From Burkholderia sp. 4M9327F10 (lineage in GTDB: Bacteria > Pseudomonadota > Gammaproteobacteria > Burkholderiales > Burkholderiaceae), in contig NZ_SCNV01000007.1 of the NCBI RefSeq assembly GCF_005503145.1, positions 175,781 to 239,780 of the forward strand: 64,000 nt of DNA. The letters are read 5' to 3'. Under the pieces are notes generated by a model, which searched no databases, was not told where the DNA came from, and saw nothing but the letters and a program-made list of their open reading frames with translations. Both the position numbers and the translations under genes were made by a program. This document shows, in pieces, positions 16,611 through 26,609 of the stretch (within the stretch, counting starts at the first letter, position 1; each line of letters begins with the position of its first letter).

Positions 16611-18758
16611 ATGACTATGTTCAATAAAATCGTCAAAGAATTTAAGTGGGGACAACATAACGTTCGTCTCGAAACGGGCGAAATCGCTCGTCAGGCAAGC
16701 GGTGCTGTGATTGTCGACGTCGAAGATACCGTTGTGCTGGCCACCGTGGTCGGCGCCAAGACCGCCAAGCCGGGCCAGGACTTCTTCCCGCTGACGGTCG
16801 ACTACCTCGAAAAGACCTACGCAGCCGGCAAGATCCCCGGTGGCTTCTTCCGCCGCGAAGGCCGTCCGTCGGAAGGCGAAACGCTGATCTCGCGCCTGAT
16901 CGACCGCCCGCTGCGCCCGCTGTTCCCGGAAGGCTTCTACAACGAAGTGCAGGTCGTGATCCACGTCCTGTCGCTGAACCCCGAAATCCCCGCTGACATT
17001 CCCGCGCTGATCGGCGCGTCGGCGGCGCTCGCCGTGTCCGGTCTGCCGTTCAACGGCCCGGTCGGCGCAGCACGCGTGGCCTACCTCAACAACGAATACG
17101 TCCTGAACCCGACGCGCGCCCAGATGAAGGATTCGGCGCTCGACCTGGTCGTCGCCGGTACCGAGCGCGCCGTGCTGATGGTCGAATCGGAAGCGCAGCA
17201 ACTGAGCGAAGAAGTGATGCTCGGCGCAGTGGTCTACGGTCACGAGCAAATGCAGACCGCGATCGACGCGATCCATGAGCTCGTGCGCGAAGGCGGCAAG
17301 CCGGAGTGGGATTGGCAACCGGCCGCCAAGAACGAGCCGCTGATCGCTCGCGTGACGGAACTGGCGCAGGCCGACCTGCTCGCTGCATACCAGATTCGCG
17401 ACAAGCAGGCGCGTTCGGCCAAGCTGAAGGAAGTCTACGCCGCCACCTCGGCGAAGCTGGAAGAAGAAGCCGCTGCAGCCGGCACGGTCGCAGCCGACAA
17501 GGCGGCGGTCGGCAACGTGCTGTTCGACATCGAAGCGAAGATCGTCCGTACCCAGATCCTCGACGGCGAACCGCGTATCGACGGCCGCGACACGCGCACC
17601 GTGCGCCCGATCGAAATCCGCACCGGCGTGCTGCCGCGTACCCACGGCTCGGCGCTGTTCACGCGCGGCGAAACCCAGGCTCTGGTGGTCGCCACGCTCG
17701 GCACCAAGGGCGACGAGCAGAGCATCGACGCGCTCGAAGGCGAGTACCGCGAACGCTTCATGCTCCACTACAACATGCCCCCGTTCGCGACGGGCGAAAC
17801 GGGCCGCGTCGGCTCGCCGAAGCGCCGTGAAATCGGTCACGGCCGTCTCGCCAAGCGCGCGCTGGCAGCCTGCCTGCCGAGCGCCGACGAATTCGGCTAC
17901 TCGATTCGCGTTGTGTCGGAAATCACCGAATCGAACGGTTCGTCGTCGATGGCTTCGGTGTGCGGCGGCTGCCTCGCACTGATGGACGCCGGCGTGCCGA
18001 TGAAGGCGCACGTCGCCGGCATCGCCATGGGCCTGATCCTCGAAGGCAACAAGTTTGCCGTGCTGACCGACATCCTCGGCGACGAAGATCACCTCGGCGA
18101 CATGGACTTCAAGGTGGCGGGTACCGAGCACGGCGTGACCGCGCTGCAGATGGACATCAAGATCCAGGGCATCACCAAGGAAATCATGCAGGTCGCTCTC
18201 GCGCAAGCGAAGGAAGGCCGTCTGCATATCCTCGGCAAGATGACCTCGGCTGTCTCGGGCGCGAACACCCAGCTGTCGGAATTCGCACCGCGCATGATCA
18301 CCATCAAGATCAATCCGGAAAAGATCCGCGACGTGATCGGCAAGGGTGGTTCGGTGATCCGCGCGCTGACCGAAGAAACCGGCACGACCATCGATATTTC
18401 GGACGACGGCGTCGTCACCATCGCCAGCACCAGCAGCGAAGGCATGGCCGAAGCGAAGAAGCGCATCGAGAACATCACGCTGGAAGTCGAAGTGGGCCAG
18501 GTCTACGAAGGCACCGTGCTCAAGCTGCTCGATTTCGGCGCGATCGTGAACATCCTGCCGGGCAAGGACGGTCTGCTGCACATCTCCGAGATCGCCAACG
18601 AGCGCATCAAGGACATCAACGACTATCTGAAGGACGGCCAGCAGGTGAAGGTCAAGGTCATCCAGACGGACGAGAAGGGCCGCGTGCGTTTGTCGGCGAA
18701 GGCGTTGCTGAACGACGCAGCGTCGGGCGCACCGCAAAGCGAACCGACTCCGCAGTAA
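16611..18758 (+). CDS. pnp: Polynucleotide phosphorylase
   Basis: 715 aa with two RNase PH-like domains, a KH domain ([29 protein letters not shown]) and a C-terminal S1 domain ([33 protein letters not shown]). This 3'-5' phosphorolytic exoribonuclease is a degradosome component. GGAG precedes the ATG by ~7 nt; ATG 16617 is a possible alternative start. Confidence 0.97.
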   Translation: MTMFNKIVKEFKWGQHNVRLETGEIARQASGAVIVDVEDTVVLATVVGAKTAKPGQDFFPLTVDYLEKTYAAGKIPGGFFRREGRPSEGETLISRLIDRPLRPLFPEGFYNEVQVVIHVLSLNPEIPADIPALIGASAALAVSGLPFNGPVGAARVAYLNNEYVLNPTRAQMKDSALDLVVAGTERAVLMVESEAQQLSEEVMLGAVVYGHEQMQTAIDAIHELVREGGKPEWDWQPAAKNEPLIARVTELAQADLLAAYQIRDKQARSAKLKEVYAATSAKLEEEAAAAGTVAADKAAVGNVLFDIEAKIVRTQILDGEPRIDGRDTRTVRPIEIRTGVLPRTHGSALFTRGETQALVVATLGTKGDEQSIDALEGEYRERFMLHYNMPPFATGETGRVGSPKRREIGHGRLAKRALAACLPSADEFGYSIRVVSEITESNGSSSMASVCGGCLALMDAGVPMKAHVAGIAMGLILEGNKFAVLTDILGDEDHLGDMDFKVAGTEHGVTALQMDIKIQGITKEIMQVALAQAKEGRLHILGKMTSAVSGANTQLSEFAPRMITIKINPEKIRDVIGKGGSVIRALTEETGTTIDISDDGVVTIASTSSEGMAEAKKRIENITLEVEVGQVYEGTVLKLLDFGAIVNILPGKDGLLHISEIANERIKDINDYLKDGQQVKVKVIQTDEKGRVRLSAKALLNDAASGAPQSEPTPQ

Positions 18759-18773
18759 TGCGGTAAGGTAGAG

Positions 18774-18809
18774 AACGGCCGGCAGCGTGAATGCGCGCCG
18801 GCCGTTTTT
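18774..18809 (+). terminator. Terminator after pnp
   Basis: ACGGCCGGC/GCCGGCCGT stem with a 13-nt loop followed by TTTTC. Confidence 0.85.
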
Positions 18810-18884
18810 CATGAGGGTGGATTGCCTTGCAGGCGACGCGAAGCGCGGGTGTGCAACGCAATCCAAACCTTGGAGGTGAGGCAG

Positions 18885-19910
18885 ATGAAAGCGATCGAAA
18901 TTACTGAATTCGGTGCGCCGGAAGTCTTGAAGCTCGCTGAGCGGCCCACGCCGCAGCCTAAAGCGGGTGAGGTGCTGATCAAGGTAGCCGCCTCGGGCGT
19001 GAATCGTCCGGACGTGTTCCAGCGCAAGGGCGGCTATGCGCCGCCACCGGGCGCGTCGGACCTGCCGGGGCTGGAAGTGGCGGGGGAAATTGTCGGCGGG
19101 ACGATCGACGAGAAGCGCAACCCGTTTGGCCTGAAGCTTGGCGATCGCGTCTGCGCGTTGCTGGCCGGCGGCGGTTACGCCGAATATGCGGCGGCGCCGC
19201 TCGCGCAATGTCTGCCGGTGCCGAAGGGCCTCTCCGATATTGAGGCGGCTTCGTTGCCGGAAACCTTCTTTACGGTGTGGAGCAACGTCTTCGAACGCGG
19301 GCAACTGGGCGCGGGCGAGGGTGGGCCGAACGAAACCCTGCTGGTGCAGGGCGGGTCGAGCGGCATCGGTGTGACGGCCATCCAGATTGCCCATGCGTTG
19401 GGCTTTCGCGTGTTCGCCACCGCGGGGTCGGACGACAAGTGCCGCGCCTGCGAACAGCTTGGCGCCGAGCGTGCGATCAACTACAAGACCGAAGACTTCG
19501 TCGAAGTCCTCAAGTCGCTGACGAACGATCGCGGTGTCGACGTGATCCTCGACATGGTGGCGGGCAGCTATGTGCCGCGCGAACTGAGCGCGCTGGCCGA
19601 CGGCGGCCGGATCGTGCTGATTGCGACGCTGGGCGGCGCGAAGGCCGAGCTGAATCTGCCGGAGATCATGCGCCGCCGTCTGACGGTGACCGGTTCGACA
19701 TTGCGTCCGCGCCCGGTGGAGTTCAAGGCGAGGCTTGCCGCGCAACTCAAGGCGCGCGTGTGGCCGCACCTCGAGGACGGCCGCATCAAGCCGGTGATCT
19801 ACCAGGTGTTTCCGGCTGCGCAGGCGGCCGAGGCGCACGCGTTGATGGAAAGCAGCACGCACGTGGGCAAGATCGTGCTGGATTGGGGCGTGGCCCAAGT
19901 AGCGGGCTGA
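18885..19910 (+). CDS. NAD(P)H:quinone oxidoreductase, zinc-independent MDR (PIG3-type)
   Basis: 341 aa from MKAIEITEFGAPEVLK, supported by GGAGGTGA. It is a medium-chain dehydrogenase fold with substrate loop ASGVNRPDVFQRKGGY and NADP-binding LVQGGSSGIGVTAIQIAHALG. No structural or catalytic zinc cysteines are seen, so it belongs to the quinone oxidoreductase branch. It is a single gene between pnp and tpiA. Confidence 0.9.
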   Translation: MKAIEITEFGAPEVLKLAERPTPQPKAGEVLIKVAASGVNRPDVFQRKGGYAPPPGASDLPGLEVAGEIVGGTIDEKRNPFGLKLGDRVCALLAGGGYAEYAAAPLAQCLPVPKGLSDIEAASLPETFFTVWSNVFERGQLGAGEGGPNETLLVQGGSSGIGVTAIQIAHALGFRVFATAGSDDKCRACEQLGAERAINYKTEDFVEVLKSLTNDRGVDVILDMVAGSYVPRELSALADGGRIVLIATLGGAKAELNLPEIMRRRLTVTGSTLRPRPVEFKARLAAQLKARVWPHLEDGRIKPVIYQVFPAAQAAEAHALMESSTHVGKIVLDWGVAQVAG

Positions 19911-20009
19911 CGGTTCCGCGGCGGCTGCAAAGCCGCCCGGGTGTGAGGCGGGGGCGTTCGCGCACGCTTGACAGGGCCAGGTTGACGGGATTGGTTGGTG
20001 GCTGGCAGT

Positions 20010-20039
20010 TTGACCCGATCCACCTGCTCGCAGTAAAAT
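20010..20039 (+). promoter_or_regulatory. Candidate tpiA-secG promoter
   Basis: TTGACC (20010-20015), an 18-bp spacer and TAAAAT (20034-20039), about 135 bp before the tpiA ATG. The rest of the 263-bp spacer shows nothing recognisable. Confidence 0.55.
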
Positions 20040-20173
20040 TGCGCGTTTTGCGTGCGCCGCATGAATTCGAAAGGCGGGCAGTAAGGTTGCAGGTGTTGCA
20101 GGTGCGGTACCAATGAGGTGTCCATCATGCAGCGCGATGCAACGCGGGTCCGCCGCCACGACAAGACGAGACG

Positions 20174-20953
20174 ATGTCGAAACAACGAGCGAAGCTGGTA
20201 ATCGGTAACTGGAAGATGCACGGGCGGCTTGCCGGGAACGCGGTTCTGCTTGAAGCCGTGGCGCAGGGCGCCGGTGAATTGGCAGACACCGTGCATGTCG
20301 GCGTGTGTGTGCCGAGTCCGTATCTCGCGCAGGCGCAGGCACTGCTGGAAGGCAGCCGCGTTGTGTGGGGTGTGCAGGACGTATCGGCCTTCACGAGCGG
20401 CGCCTACACCGGTGAGGTGGCCGCGCCGATGGCGGTGGATTTCGGCGCGTCGCTGGCAATCGTCGGGCACTCGGAGCGCCGCGCCTATCATCGCGAAAGC
20501 TCGGAGCTGGTGGCCGTCAAGACGCAGCGCGTGCTCGAAGCGGGTTTGACCCCGATCGTCTGCGTGGGCGAAACGCTTGAAGAGCGTGAAGCGGGTACGA
20601 CCGAGCAGGTGGTCGGCGCGCAACTGGACGAAGTGCTGGTGAAATTGTCGGTCGAAGAGGCGGCGCGTATCGTCGTCGCTTATGAGCCGGTCTGGGCGAT
20701 CGGCACCGGCAAGAGCGCCACGTCGCAACAGGCGCAGGACGTTCATGCGTTCCTGCGTGCGCGTCTCGCGGCGAAGGATGCTGCGCTCGCCCGGGTACCA
20801 CTGTTGTATGGCGGCAGTGTGAAGCCGGAGAATGCGGAAGAGTTGTTCCGTCAGCCGGACATCGACGGTGGCCTGATTGGCGGCGCGTCGTTGAAGGATC
20901 AGGATTTCCTGGCAATCTGCAAGGCGGCTGGCGCGGTGAGCGTCACGCAGTAA
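20174..20953 (+). CDS. tpiA: Triosephosphate isomerase
   Basis: 259 aa TIM barrel. All catalytic elements are present: Lys in GNWKMHG, His in VGHSERR, Glu in [16 protein letters not shown] (flexible loop), and the phosphate-binding YGGSVKPEN. It interconverts DHAP and glyceraldehyde 3-phosphate. secG follows 80 bp downstream. Confidence 0.97.
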   Translation: MSKQRAKLVIGNWKMHGRLAGNAVLLEAVAQGAGELADTVHVGVCVPSPYLAQAQALLEGSRVVWGVQDVSAFTSGAYTGEVAAPMAVDFGASLAIVGHSERRAYHRESSELVAVKTQRVLEAGLTPIVCVGETLEEREAGTTEQVVGAQLDEVLVKLSVEEAARIVVAYEPVWAIGTGKSATSQQAQDVHAFLRARLAAKDAALARVPLLYGGSVKPENAEELFRQPDIDGGLIGGASLKDQDFLAICKAAGAVSVTQ

Positions 20954-21033
20954 GCAGGCTGTCCGGGCAGGAAGACCCATTGCGCGTGGCGCCCCTTGTG
21001 CCGCGCGATTAAATAAAGACTCAGGTGAGTGTG

Positions 21034-21411
21034 ATGCTGGTTTTGAAAACTTTGATTATCGTCGTTCAGTTAATGTCGGCGCTTGGGGTCATCGGCCTCG
21101 TGCTGCTGCAGCACGGTAAGGGTGCCGACATGGGCGCCGCTTTCGGCAGCGGCGCGTCGGGCAGTCTGTTCGGCGCGACGGGTTCGGCAAACTTTCTGTC
21201 GCGTACCACCGCAGTGCTTGCAGCGATCTTTTTTGTCACCACGCTGGCGCTCACGTACCTCGGTTCATATCACGCCAAGCCTTCTGCAGGCTTGCTCGGC
21301 ACGGTAGCCACCGCTCCGGTGGTGGCGTCGTCCGCTGCTGCTCCGGCTGGCGCATCGGTTGCCGCTCCGGCTGTCGCTGCGTCGACGCCGGGCCAGGACG
21401 TGCCGAAATAA
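21034..21411 (+). CDS. secG: Protein translocase subunit SecG
   Basis: 125 aa. Two TM helices (LKTLIIVVQLMSALGVIGLVLL and TTAVLAAIFFVTTLALTYLG) flank the conserved HGKGADMGAAFGSGASGSLFG. The Ala/Pro-rich C-terminal tail is common in Burkholderiaceae. A start at ATG 21034 is preferred because AGGTGAG lies 4 nt upstream; an in-frame GTG at 21025 would add three residues. It is part of the SecYEG channel. Confidence 0.93.
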   Translation: MLVLKTLIIVVQLMSALGVIGLVLLQHGKGADMGAAFGSGASGSLFGATGSANFLSRTTAVLAAIFFVTTLALTYLGSYHAKPSAGLLGTVATAPVVASSAAAPAGASVAAPAVAASTPGQDVPK

Positions 21412-21438
21412 ATTTTCGGGAAAAGTGGTCGTGGTGCG

Positions 21439-21467
21439 TTGAACAAACTGTTTAAACCAGTTACAAT
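21439..21467 (+). promoter_or_regulatory. Promoter of tRNA-Leu
   Basis: TTGAAC (21439-21444), a 17-bp spacer and TACAAT (21462-21467), with the start expected ~50 bp before the tRNA. Confidence 0.7.
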
Positions 21468-21523
21468 CTAAGTCTTGAAGCGATTCGCGGGTTTTACAAG
21501 TTGATTTCCCGGATTGCAGTAGT

Positions 21524-21608
21524 GCCGACGTGGTGAAATTGGTAGACACGCTATCTTGAGGGGGTAGTGGCGAAAGCTGTGCGAGTTCGAGTCTCGCCGT
21601 CGGCACCA
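21524..21608 (+). tRNA. tRNA-Leu (anticodon GAG)
   Basis: 85 nt with encoded CCA. The acceptor stem GCCGACG/CGTCGGC is perfect, the discriminator is A, the anticodon loop is CTTGAGG (anticodon GAG, reading CUU/CUC), and there is a long class II variable arm. The T arm is GCGAGTTCGAGTCTCGC. It lies between secG and nuoA, the usual Burkholderiales position. Confidence 0.96.
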
Positions 21609-21618
21609 ATGTTATCTA

Positions 21619-21655
21619 AATGCCAGCCGCTTGCTTCGCTTCGGCTGGCATTTTC
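21619..21655 (+). terminator. Terminator after tRNA-Leu
   Basis: AATGCCAGCCG/CGGCTGGCATT stem followed by TTTC, 10 nt past the tRNA. Confidence 0.85.
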
Positions 21656-21681
21656 GCTTCTGGCCGGTGTTTGCGTTAAAG

Positions 21682-21710
21682 TTGCAGCGTCAAGCGCGCC
21701 GAAGTAATTT
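21682..21710 (+). promoter_or_regulatory. Candidate promoter of the nuo operon
   Basis: TTGCAG (21682-21687), a 17-bp spacer and TAATTT (21705-21710), between the tRNA terminator and nuoA. Confidence 0.5.
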
Positions 21711-21766
21711 CGTGCCGGGTGATCCTGTCCCTGGCGGCACTCAGAACCAACCGATTGAGGATAGTC

Positions 21767-22126
21767 TTGAACCTCGCAGCCTATTACCCCGTCTTGTTGT
21801 TCCTCCTGGTGGGCACTGGTTTAGGCGTAGCACTGGTCAGTATTGGCAAGATCCTCGGTCCGAGCAAGCCTGATACCGAGAAGAACGCACCATACGAGTG
21901 CGGCTTCGAAGCGTTCGAAGATGCGCGCATGAAATTCGATGTGCGCTACTATCTCGTCGCCATTCTCTTCATCATTTTCGATCTTGAAACCGCGTTCCTG
22001 TTTCCGTGGGGTGTGGCCCTGCGCGATATCGGCTGGCCCGGCTTCATGGCAATGATGATCTTCCTGCTCGAGTTCCTGCTAGGCTTCGCCTACATCTGGA
22101 AGAAGGGCGGTCTGGACTGGGAATGA
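21767..22126 (+). CDS. nuoA: NADH-quinone oxidoreductase subunit A
   Basis: 119 aa from a TTG start ([12 protein letters not shown]), set by TGAGG 6-10 nt upstream and the family's usual N terminus. The ORF continues 16 codons upstream without similarity. Three TM helices are present, with the conserved loop [31 protein letters not shown]. It is a membrane-arm subunit at the quinone-site end of complex I and the first gene of the nuo operon. Confidence 0.95.
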   Translation: MNLAAYYPVLLFLLVGTGLGVALVSIGKILGPSKPDTEKNAPYECGFEAFEDARMKFDVRYYLVAILFIIFDLETAFLFPWGVALRDIGWPGFMAMMIFLLEFLLGFAYIWKKGGLDWE

Positions 22127-22189
22127 TGGATTAATCGCCGGTTTGCGTGGGCGGCGAACGCTAGCCGCCCCGTCTGGAGTGGAAAGCAA

Positions 22190-22669
22190 ATGAGTATCGA
22201 AGGGGTCTTGAAGGAAGGGTTTGTCACCACCACGGCTGACAAGCTGATCAACTGGACGCGCACTGGCTCCCTGTGGCCGATGACGTTCGGTCTCGCGTGT
22301 TGCGCGGTCGAGATGATGCATGCGGGCGCAGCCCGTTATGACCTCGACCGTTTCGGCGTGGTGTTTCGTCCAAGTCCGCGTCAGTCGGACGTGATGATCG
22401 TCGCCGGCACGCTGTGCAACAAGATGGCGCCCGCTCTGCGCAAGGTCTACGACCAGATGGCCGAACCGCGCTGGGTGATCTCGATGGGCTCGTGCGCGAA
22501 CGGCGGCGGCTACTACCACTACTCGTATTCGGTGGTACGCGGCTGCGACCGGATCGTGCCGGTCGACGTCTATGTACCGGGTTGTCCGCCCACCGCTGAA
22601 GCGCTGGTCTACGGCGTGATCCAGCTACAGGCGAAGATCCGCCGCACCAACACCATCGCCCGTCAATAA
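22190..22669 (+). CDS. nuoB: NADH-quinone oxidoreductase subunit B
   Basis: 159 aa. It carries the N2 [4Fe-4S] cluster ligands: tandem Cys in [10 protein letters not shown], Cys in [12 protein letters not shown] and Cys in [10 protein letters not shown]. This cluster passes electrons to quinone. Confidence 0.97.
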
Positions 22670-22689
22670 AGCCAGAGCCTCCCCACAAA

Positions 22690-23292
22690 ATGGCAAGCAA
22701 ACTCGAGACCCTGAAAGCGAACCTCGAGGCGGCCTTTGGCGGCCGCCTGCTGAGCGTCACCGAAGCAATCGGCGAGCTCACGATCGTCGTGAGTGCCACA
22801 GAATATCAAGATATTGCGACGCGCCTCCGCGACGATTTGTCGCTGCGCTTCGAGCAACTGGTCGACCTGTGCGGTATCGACTACCAGACCTACGGCGACG
22901 GTGCTTACGACGGTCCGCGCTTCGCGGCGGTGCTGCATCTGCTGTCGGTAACGAACAACTGGCGCCTGCGTGTGCGCGTGTTCGCACAGGACGACGATGT
23001 GCCGCTGATCCCGTCCGTGGTCGATATCTGGAGCTCGGCCAACTGGTACGAGCGCGAAGCGTTCGACCTGTACGGCATTGTCTTCGAAGGTCACCCGGAC
23101 CTGCGCCGTATCCTGACCGACTACGGTTTCATCGGTCACCCGTTCCGCAAGGATTTCCCGATTTCCGGCTACGTCGAAATGCGTTACGACCCGGAAGAGA
23201 AGCGCGTCGTCTATCAGCCTGTGACGATCGAGCCGCGGGAAATCACGCCGCGCGTGATCCGCGAGGATCGCTATGGCGGTCTGAAACACTAA
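22690..23292 (+). CDS. nuoC: NADH-quinone oxidoreductase subunit C
   Basis: 200 aa, 30-kDa subunit type. It has the conserved [29 protein letters not shown] and GHPFRKDFP. It belongs to the hydrophilic connecting module and is separate from nuoD, unlike the fused NuoCD of E. coli. Confidence 0.96.
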   Translation: MASKLETLKANLEAAFGGRLLSVTEAIGELTIVVSATEYQDIATRLRDDLSLRFEQLVDLCGIDYQTYGDGAYDGPRFAAVLHLLSVTNNWRLRVRVFAQDDDVPLIPSVVDIWSSANWYEREAFDLYGIVFEGHPDLRRILTDYGFIGHPFRKDFPISGYVEMRYDPEEKRVVYQPVTIEPREITPRVIREDRYGGLKH

Positions 23293-23301
23293 GGGAACGC
23301 C

Positions 23302-24555
23302 ATGGCAGAGATCAAGAACTACACGCTTAACTTCGGCCCGCAGCACCCGGCCGCGCACGGTGTGCTGCGCCTCGTGCTCGAACTCGACGGCGAAGTGATC
23401 CAGCGCGCCGACCCGCATATCGGCCTCCTGCACCGCGCTACTGAAAAGCTCGCGGAAAACAAGACCTTCATCCAGTCCGTGCCGTATATGGACCGTCTCG
23501 ACTACGTGTCGATGATGGTCAACGAGCACGGTTATGTGCTGGCCATCGAAAAGCTGCTCGGCATCGACGTGCCGGTGCGTGCGAAGTACATTCGCGTCCT
23601 GTTCGACGAAATCACCCGCGTGCTGAACCACCTGATGTGGATCGGCTCGCATGCGCTCGATGTGGGCGCGATGGCGGTGTTTCTGTACGCCTTCCGCGAA
23701 CGCGAAGACCTGATGGACGTGTACGAAGCGGTGTCCGGCGCCCGGATGCACGCGGCTTACTACCGTCCGGGCGGCGTGTATCGTGATCTGCCGGAAGCGA
23801 TGCCGCAGTACAAGGCATCGAAGATCCGCAACGCGAAGGCGCTCTCGAAGATGAACGAGACCCGCCAGGGTTCGTTGCTCGACTTCATCGACGACTTCTT
23901 CACCCGCTTCCCGCATTGTGTCGACGAATACGAAACGCTCCTCACCGACAACCGGATCTGGAAGCAGCGTCTGGTCGGCATCGGCGTGGTGAGTCCGGAG
24001 CGGGCGTTGCAGCTCGGCATGACCGGTGCAATGTTGCGTGGCTCGGGTATCGAGTGGGATCTGCGCAAGAAGCAGCCGTATGAAGTGTATGACAAGCTGG
24101 ACTTCGACATTCCGGTGGGCGTGAACGGCGATTGTTACGACCGCTACCTGGTTCGCGTCGAGGAAATGCGTCAATCGACTCGTATCGCGAAACAATGCAT
24201 TGAGTGGTTGCGCAACAATCCGGGCCCCGTAATGATCGACAATCATAAAGTTGCGCCGCCGTCGCGCGTCGGCATGAAGTCGAACATGGAAGAGCTGATT
24301 CACCACTTCAAGCTCTTCACGGAAGGCTTCCACGTGCCGGAAGGCGAGGCGTATGCGGCTGTCGAACATCCGAAGGGCGAGTTCGGCATCTATCTGGTCT
24401 CGGACGGCGCCAACAAGCCGTATCGCCTGAAGATTCGCGCACCGGGTTATGCCCATCTGTCCGCGCTCGACGAAATGGCGCGCGGTCACATGATTGCCGA
24501 TGCCGTGACGATTATCGGCACGCAGGACATCGTGTTCGGCGAAATCGATCGTTAA
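23302..24555 (+). CDS. nuoD: NADH-quinone oxidoreductase subunit D
   Basis: 417 aa, 49-kDa subunit type. It starts [22 protein letters not shown] (quinone-site His and loop) and holds [20 protein letters not shown] and the terminal DIVFGEIDR. With NuoB it forms the quinone-binding cavity. Confidence 0.97.
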   Translation: MAEIKNYTLNFGPQHPAAHGVLRLVLELDGEVIQRADPHIGLLHRATEKLAENKTFIQSVPYMDRLDYVSMMVNEHGYVLAIEKLLGIDVPVRAKYIRVLFDEITRVLNHLMWIGSHALDVGAMAVFLYAFREREDLMDVYEAVSGARMHAAYYRPGGVYRDLPEAMPQYKASKIRNAKALSKMNETRQGSLLDFIDDFFTRFPHCVDEYETLLTDNRIWKQRLVGIGVVSPERALQLGMTGAMLRGSGIEWDLRKKQPYEVYDKLDFDIPVGVNGDCYDRYLVRVEEMRQSTRIAKQCIEWLRNNPGPVMIDNHKVAPPSRVGMKSNMEELIHHFKLFTEGFHVPEGEAYAAVEHPKGEFGIYLVSDGANKPYRLKIRAPGYAHLSALDEMARGHMIADAVTIIGTQDIVFGEIDR

Positions 24556-24623
24556 GAGCGGTTTTCATCGTGGCGTGCGCGTCGCAGCCGTAGTGTGCGC
24601 GTGGTCAAAAAGGAACGCCGGGT

Positions 24624-24655
24624 CTGTCGCAACATGCAGCACGCGACAGGTTTTC
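24624..24655 (+). other. Hairpin with T-rich tail in the nuoD-nuoE spacer
   Basis: CTGTCGC (24624-24630) pairs with GCGACAG (24643-24649), followed by GTTTTC. It could be a weak attenuator or an mRNA processing site within the operon; no function is established. Confidence 0.4.
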
Positions 24656-24688
24656 GTTCGGTAGGAATTGAAAGAGTCGTGTCTGAAA

Positions 24689-25174
24689 ATGATCTCAGCT
24701 GAAGGCCTGAAAGAAATCGATCGTGCGATCGCGAAGTATCCCGCCGGTCAGCAACAGTCCGCCGTGATGGCGGCGTTGGCCGTCGCTCAGGAAGAGCATG
24801 GCTGGCTGTCGCCCGAACTGATGCAGTTCGTCGGCGACTATCTCGGCATGCCCGCAGTCGCCGTGCAGGAGGTCGCGACCTTCTACACGATGTACGAGAC
24901 GGCGCCGGTCGGTAAGCACAAGATCACGCTTTGCACGAACCTGCCGTGCCAGCTCGGTCCGGATGGCGGCTCGGAAAGCGCTGCCGAGTACCTGAAGCAG
25001 AAGCTCGGCATCGACTTCGGCGAAACCACGGCGGACGGCAAGTTCACCTTGAAAGAAGGCGAATGCATGGGCGCGTGCGGCGACGCACCGGTGCTGCTGG
25101 TGAACAATCACCGTATGTGCAGCTTCATGAGCCGCGCCAAGATCGACCAGCTGCTCGAGGAACTTTCGAAATGA
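24689..25174 (+). CDS. nuoE: NADH-quinone oxidoreductase subunit E
   Basis: 161 aa from [14 protein letters not shown], the usual family start. A TTG at 24668, with GGTAGG just upstream, is an alternative adding seven residues. The [2Fe-2S] ligands are in CTNLPC and CMGACG. It is part of the NADH-oxidising module and overlaps nuoF by 4 bp. Confidence 0.95.
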   Translation: MISAEGLKEIDRAIAKYPAGQQQSAVMAALAVAQEEHGWLSPELMQFVGDYLGMPAVAVQEVATFYTMYETAPVGKHKITLCTNLPCQLGPDGGSESAAEYLKQKLGIDFGETTADGKFTLKEGECMGACGDAPVLLVNNHRMCSFMSRAKIDQLLEELSK

Positions 25175-26499
25175 CGTCTCTCCACGATCGTCACATCAAA
25201 CCGCTGATTCTCGCCGGCCTGAACGGCGACAACTGGCATCTCGAAGACTACGTGGCGCGCGGCGGTTACGTCCAGCTGCGCCGTATTCTGGAAGAGAAGA
25301 TTCCGCCCGAGCAGGTGATTGCCGACGTCAAGGCGTCGGGTCTGCGCGGCCGGGGCGGTGCGGGCTTCCCGACCGGCCTGAAGTGGAGCTTCATGCCGCG
25401 CCAGTTCCCGGGGCAGAAGTACCTCGTCTGCAACTCGGACGAAGGCGAACCGGGTACGTTCAAGGACCGCGACATCCTGCGCTGGAATCCGCATGCCCTG
25501 ATCGAAGGCATGGCCATCGGCGCGTATGCGATGGGCATTACGGTCGGCTACAACTACATCCACGGTGAAATCTTCGAGGTGTATCAGCGCTTCGAACAGG
25601 CCCTGGAAGAGGCGCGCCGCGCCGGTTTCCTCGGCGACAACATCATGGGCTCGGGCTTCTCGTTCCAGCTCCATGCGCACCACGGTTACGGCGCCTACAT
25701 CTGCGGCGAAGAAACCGCGCTGCTCGAGTCGCTGGAAGGCAAGAAGGGCCAGCCGCGCTTCAAGCCGCCGTTCCCGGCGAGCTTCGGTGTGTACGGCAAG
25801 CCGACCACCATCAACAACACCGAGACGTTCGCGGCAGTGCCGTTCCTGCTGACGGTCGGCCCGCAGACTTACCTGGAAATGGGCAAGCCGAATAACGGCG
25901 GCACCAAGATTTTCTCGGTCTCGGGCGACGTCGAACGTCCGGGCAACTACGAAGTTCCGCTCGGCACGCCGTTCGCGACGCTGATGGAACTCGCCGGCGG
26001 TGTGCGCGGCGGCAAGAAGATCAAGGCCGTGATTCCTGGCGGCTCGTCCGCTCCGGTGATTCCGGGCGAGATGATGATGCACACCGACATGGACTACGAC
26101 TCGATCGCCAAGGCGGGATCGATGCTCGGTTCGGGCGCGGTGATCGTGATGGACGAGACGCGCTGCATGGTCCGTTCGCTGCTGCGTCTGTCGTACTTCT
26201 ATTACGAAGAGTCCTGCGGCCAGTGCACGCCCTGCCGCGAAGGCACCGGCTGGCTGTATCGCGTCGTGCATCGTATCGAGCACGGCCTCGGCCGCCAGGA
26301 AGATCTGGATCTGCTGAACTCAGTGGCCGGCAACATCATGGGCCGTACGATCTGTGCGCTCGGCGATGCAGCGGCCATGCCGGTGCGCGGCATGCTCAAG
26401 CACTACTGGGATGAATTCGAATATCACGTCGCCAACAAGCGCTGCCTCGTAGGCGGTCATGCCGGCGCAGCAACGGCTTCGGAAACGGTGGCGGCTTAA
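25171..26499 (+). CDS. nuoF: NADH-quinone oxidoreductase subunit F
   Basis: 442 aa. The FMN and NADH site is in [20 protein letters not shown] and [14 protein letters not shown]. The N3 [4Fe-4S] ligands lie in [12 protein letters not shown] plus a later Cys (GRTICALGD). It is the NADH entry point. The ATGA overlap with nuoE indicates translational coupling. Confidence 0.97.
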   Translation: MTSLHDRHIKPLILAGLNGDNWHLEDYVARGGYVQLRRILEEKIPPEQVIADVKASGLRGRGGAGFPTGLKWSFMPRQFPGQKYLVCNSDEGEPGTFKDRDILRWNPHALIEGMAIGAYAMGITVGYNYIHGEIFEVYQRFEQALEEARRAGFLGDNIMGSGFSFQLHAHHGYGAYICGEETALLESLEGKKGQPRFKPPFPASFGVYGKPTTINNTETFAAVPFLLTVGPQTYLEMGKPNNGGTKIFSVSGDVERPGNYEVPLGTPFATLMELAGGVRGGKKIKAVIPGGSSAPVIPGEMMMHTDMDYDSIAKAGSMLGSGAVIVMDETRCMVRSLLRLSYFYYEESCGQCTPCREGTGWLYRVVHRIEHGLGRQEDLDLLNSVAGNIMGRTICALGDAAAMPVRGMLKHYWDEFEYHVANKRCLVGGHAGAATASETVAA

Positions 26500-26504
26500 A
26501 GAGC

Positions 26505-26599
26505 AATCAGCGGCCATACACCGGAAGCGTCAACCGCGGGGTTCATCGCCGTGTGGCGAATGAACGGGCGAACGATTGAGCGGTAACAGGTTAAGGAAG
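26505..26599 (+). ncRNA. Structured leader upstream of nuoG
   Basis: The 110-nt spacer has a 10-bp hairpin GTTCATCGCC-GTGT-GGCG-A-ATGAAC (26541-26565, one bulged A). It is enclosed by a possible outer pairing CAATC/GATTG (26505-26509 with 26574-26578). AAGGAAG follows as the ribosome binding site. A comparative-genomics RNA candidate named nuoG exists in the literature; whether this matches it was not tested. Confidence 0.45.
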
Positions 26600-26609
26600 A
26601 TTGACCATC

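Noticed and set aside
16377..20342. 1321-codon open frame on the minus strand across pnp and the oxidoreductase gene
   Set aside because: Antisense shadow of high-GC plus-strand genes that have clear family motifs; its translation is Arg/His/Ala-rich without domains.
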